Positions 4,275 through 5,472 of a stretch of 5,472 nt of DNA are shown here, one piece after another. Origin of the DNA: Anaerolineae bacterium (GTDB taxonomy: Bacteria > Chloroflexota > Anaerolineae > UBA4142); contig JAOACU010000206.1 of the NCBI GenBank assembly GCA_026417715.1, forward strand, positions 1 through 5,472. Direction: 5' to 3'. A program made the position numbers and the translations under genes. Position 1 is the stretch's first letter, and every line of letters starts with the position of its first letter. The notes beneath the pieces are model-generated. The model was not told the origin of the DNA. It was given only the letters and a program-made list of their open reading frames with translations, and searched no databases.

Positions 4275-5472
4275 CGCGACCTCCTGCGGCTTTCTTCGCG
4301 GCGAGTTCTTTGGCTTGGCGAATCCACTTGGCATAGTCGGGTTTGAAACGCTTGGGCGCGCGACACACTTCTTCCAAAAGTTCGACGGTTGCGTTGGCAA
4401 GCGCTTCGTATGTGCAAATGCCCGCGTCGTACAAACGTTTTTCGTACGTCTTGCCGATGCCTTCGAGTGGTTCAAAATCGTCCGGCATTTGTCCGTTCCA
4501 GCGGCGTCCCAACGATTTGGTTTGACGCGCCAAGCGACGCGCCTCCGCGCGAATCGCGCGGAAATCCATCTGCTTGGCTTGCAAATCGGTCAGTTGCAAA
4601 ATTTGTTTCAGGTCCGCGTCCGAAAGTTGCGACAGTTCCCAATAAGTGCCCACGCCAGCGGCATACAAACGCGTCTCGTACACCGAGCCGATACCCTTGA
4701 CATCGGACAAGTGTTGCGGGCAACCCACCGTGTACGGTGTTTCATCGTCTTCGCGCCGCGCGCGAATTTGCTCGACGGTTGCCAAGGGTGCAACAGGTTG
4801 CGCGCGTGCTTCGAGTTCGGCAGTTGCGCGCGCCAAATCACTTTGCAATTTTTCCACTTGCGCGCGCCACGTTGCTTGTTGCGATTGGCACTCGTGCAAC
4901 TGCGCGCGTAGTTTTTCGATTTCCGCGTCGCGCGCGTTCAAATCGGTTTGGAGGTTGGCATGCGCGCGCAGTGCCGCGTCGAGGTCGCCGCGCAATTGTG
5001 AAATTTGCACACGCAAGTGCTCGCGTTCGCCTTCAAGCGATTGGATGGTCGCGGCGGCGGTTGCCGCGCCCGCTGTGAACTTGGCAACATCGGCGAGCAA
5101 CGATTGATTTTGCGTGCGCGCGGCATTCAACTCATCGCGCAACTTGGCAAGTTCGGCGTCGCGCGCCTGCGCATCGGCGCGCAAGGTGTTGCGTTCACCT
5201 TCTAGCGATTTGATGGTGGCGTTGGCGATGGTCGCATCGGTGGTCAGTTTTTCGATCTCGGCACGCAGTTTGGCAAGTTCAGCGTCGCGCGTGTTCACAT
5301 CGGCGCGCAAGGTGTTGCGTTCGCCTTCCAACGTTTGCGCGTTCGCGCGCATCGCATTCAACTCGTCACGCAATTTGGCAAGTTCGGCATCGCGCGTGTT
5401 CACATCGGCGCGCAAGGTGTTGCGTTCGCTTTCCAACGCTTGCGCGTTCGCGCGCATCGCATTCAACTCGTC
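4261..5472 (-). CDS. Coiled-coil protein with two C-terminal helix-hairpin-helix domains, N-terminus outside window
   Basis: Seen: 403 residues, open through the right edge. About 1-225 is a charged heptad-patterned coiled coil (units such as RDAELAKLRDELNAMR) with a recent internal duplication. After a short linker come two related domains: DVKGIGSVYETRLYAAGVGTY (from about 257) and PLEGIGKTYEKRLYDAGICTY (from about 335). Both carry GIG..YE.RLY.AG..TY, the signature of the HhH family often annotated as 'flap endonuclease-1-like 5-prime DNA nuclease, helix-3-turn-helix'. Family knowledge: this HhH fold usually contacts DNA or proteins. I see no nuclease active-site residues, so the nuclease name should not be taken literally. 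No signal peptide can be judged because the start is missing. The tail ends KKAAGGRDVSQ, and the TAA at 4261-4263 lies inside the next gene, implying coupled expression with the membrane-anchored SUMF1-like protein. Function is unknown. Confidence 0.85.
   Translation of the reverse strand, partial: DELNAMRANAQALESERNTLRADVNTRDAELAKLRDELNAMRANAQTLEGERNTLRADVNTRDAELAKLRAEIEKLTTDATIANATIKSLEGERNTLRADAQARDAELAKLRDELNAARTQNQSLLADVAKFTAGAATAAATIQSLEGEREHLRVQISQLRGDLDAALRAHANLQTDLNARDAEIEKLRAQLHECQSQQATWRAQVEKLQSDLARATAELEARAQPVAPLATVEQIRARREDDETPYTVGCPQHLSDVKGIGSVYETRLYAAGVGTYWELSQLSDADLKQILQLTDLQAKQMDFRAIRAEARRLARQTKSLGRRWNGQMPDDFEPLEGIGKTYEKRLYDAGICTYEALANATVELLEEVCRAPKRFKPDYAKWIRQAKELAAKKAAGGRDVSQ
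5137..5472 (-). repeat. 105-bp tandem repeats within the coiled-coil coding region
   Basis: Units at 5472-5368 and 5367-5263 each encode 35 residues (five heptads) beginning DELNAMRANAQ and ending RDAELAKLR. By eye they differ at about five of 105 bases. A third, diverged unit at 5262-5137 encodes 42 residues (six heptads) with the same LEGERNTLRAD and ARDAELAKLR ends. All lengths are multiples of seven residues, keeping the coiled-coil register. The array probably continues beyond the window. Confidence 0.85.

Noticed and set aside
3480..4346. Plus-strand open frame of 288 residues opposite the SUMF1-like gene
   Set aside because: It is a low-complexity Arg/Cys/Trp-rich translation lying antisense to recognisable domains and crossing two gene boundaries; a shadow frame.
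4275..4475. N-terminal extension of the SUMF1-like gene to an ATG at 4475
   Set aside because: The 67 added residues overlap the HhH coding frame, are basic and without pattern, and would place the membrane anchor internally. The ATG at 4274 has a perfect AGGAGG site and a normal signal-anchor layout.

Overview
The window looks like a chromosomal segment of an uncultured or environmental bacterium of the Chloroflexota (Anaerolineae-like) type. The basis is a GC-rich sequence saturated with CGCG, a holB-ricT gene pair, a membrane-anchored SUMF1-type protein with a PPTAT-type Pro/Thr linker, and two families of short palindromic repeats that I associate with such genomes. This assignment is inference from style, not a phylogenetic test. 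Every credible gene lies on the minus strand. The long plus-strand frames are shadows created by the GCG/CGC-rich codon use.

In transcription order (right to left): (1) 5472-4261, the C-terminal 403 residues of a coiled-coil protein ending in two helix-hairpin-helix (HhH) domains, with a 105-bp tandem duplication in its coiled coil. (2) 4274-2983, overlapping the previous stop by 14 bases: a membrane-anchored protein with a signal anchor, Ig-like domain, Pro/Thr linker and SUMF1/FGE-like domain, split by a one-base frameshift at 3384-3389. (3) 2982-2833, a gap with palindromic repeat copy B and a good promoter for holB. (4) 2832-1768, holB, the DNA polymerase III delta-prime subunit. (5) 1767-1610, a gap with palindromic repeat copy A. 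(6) 1609-764, a PSP1-domain RicT/YaaT-like protein. (7) 757-1, the N-terminal 252 residues of an NAD(P)-dependent epimerase/dehydratase, whose start is a TTG placed just behind a ribosome site inside the end of ricT. A 106-bp inverted-repeat element of a second family sits inside this gene without closing the frame.

How the genes relate: the HhH and SUMF1-like genes are translationally coupled and probably belong to one transcript beginning outside the window. holB starts a new unit from its own promoter. ricT follows, as in the well-known holB-ricT order of Firmicutes, but a repeat has widened the junction. The epimerase is tightly coupled to ricT. The right and left genes both run off the window. 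I found no tRNA, rRNA, CRISPR array or transposase gene.

Nothing here forms a clear new multi-gene system. The most interesting signals are the repeat element domesticated as coding sequence, the apparent total absence of GGCC (and AGCT), the twin repeats bracketing holB, and the single-base break in the SUMF1-like gene.
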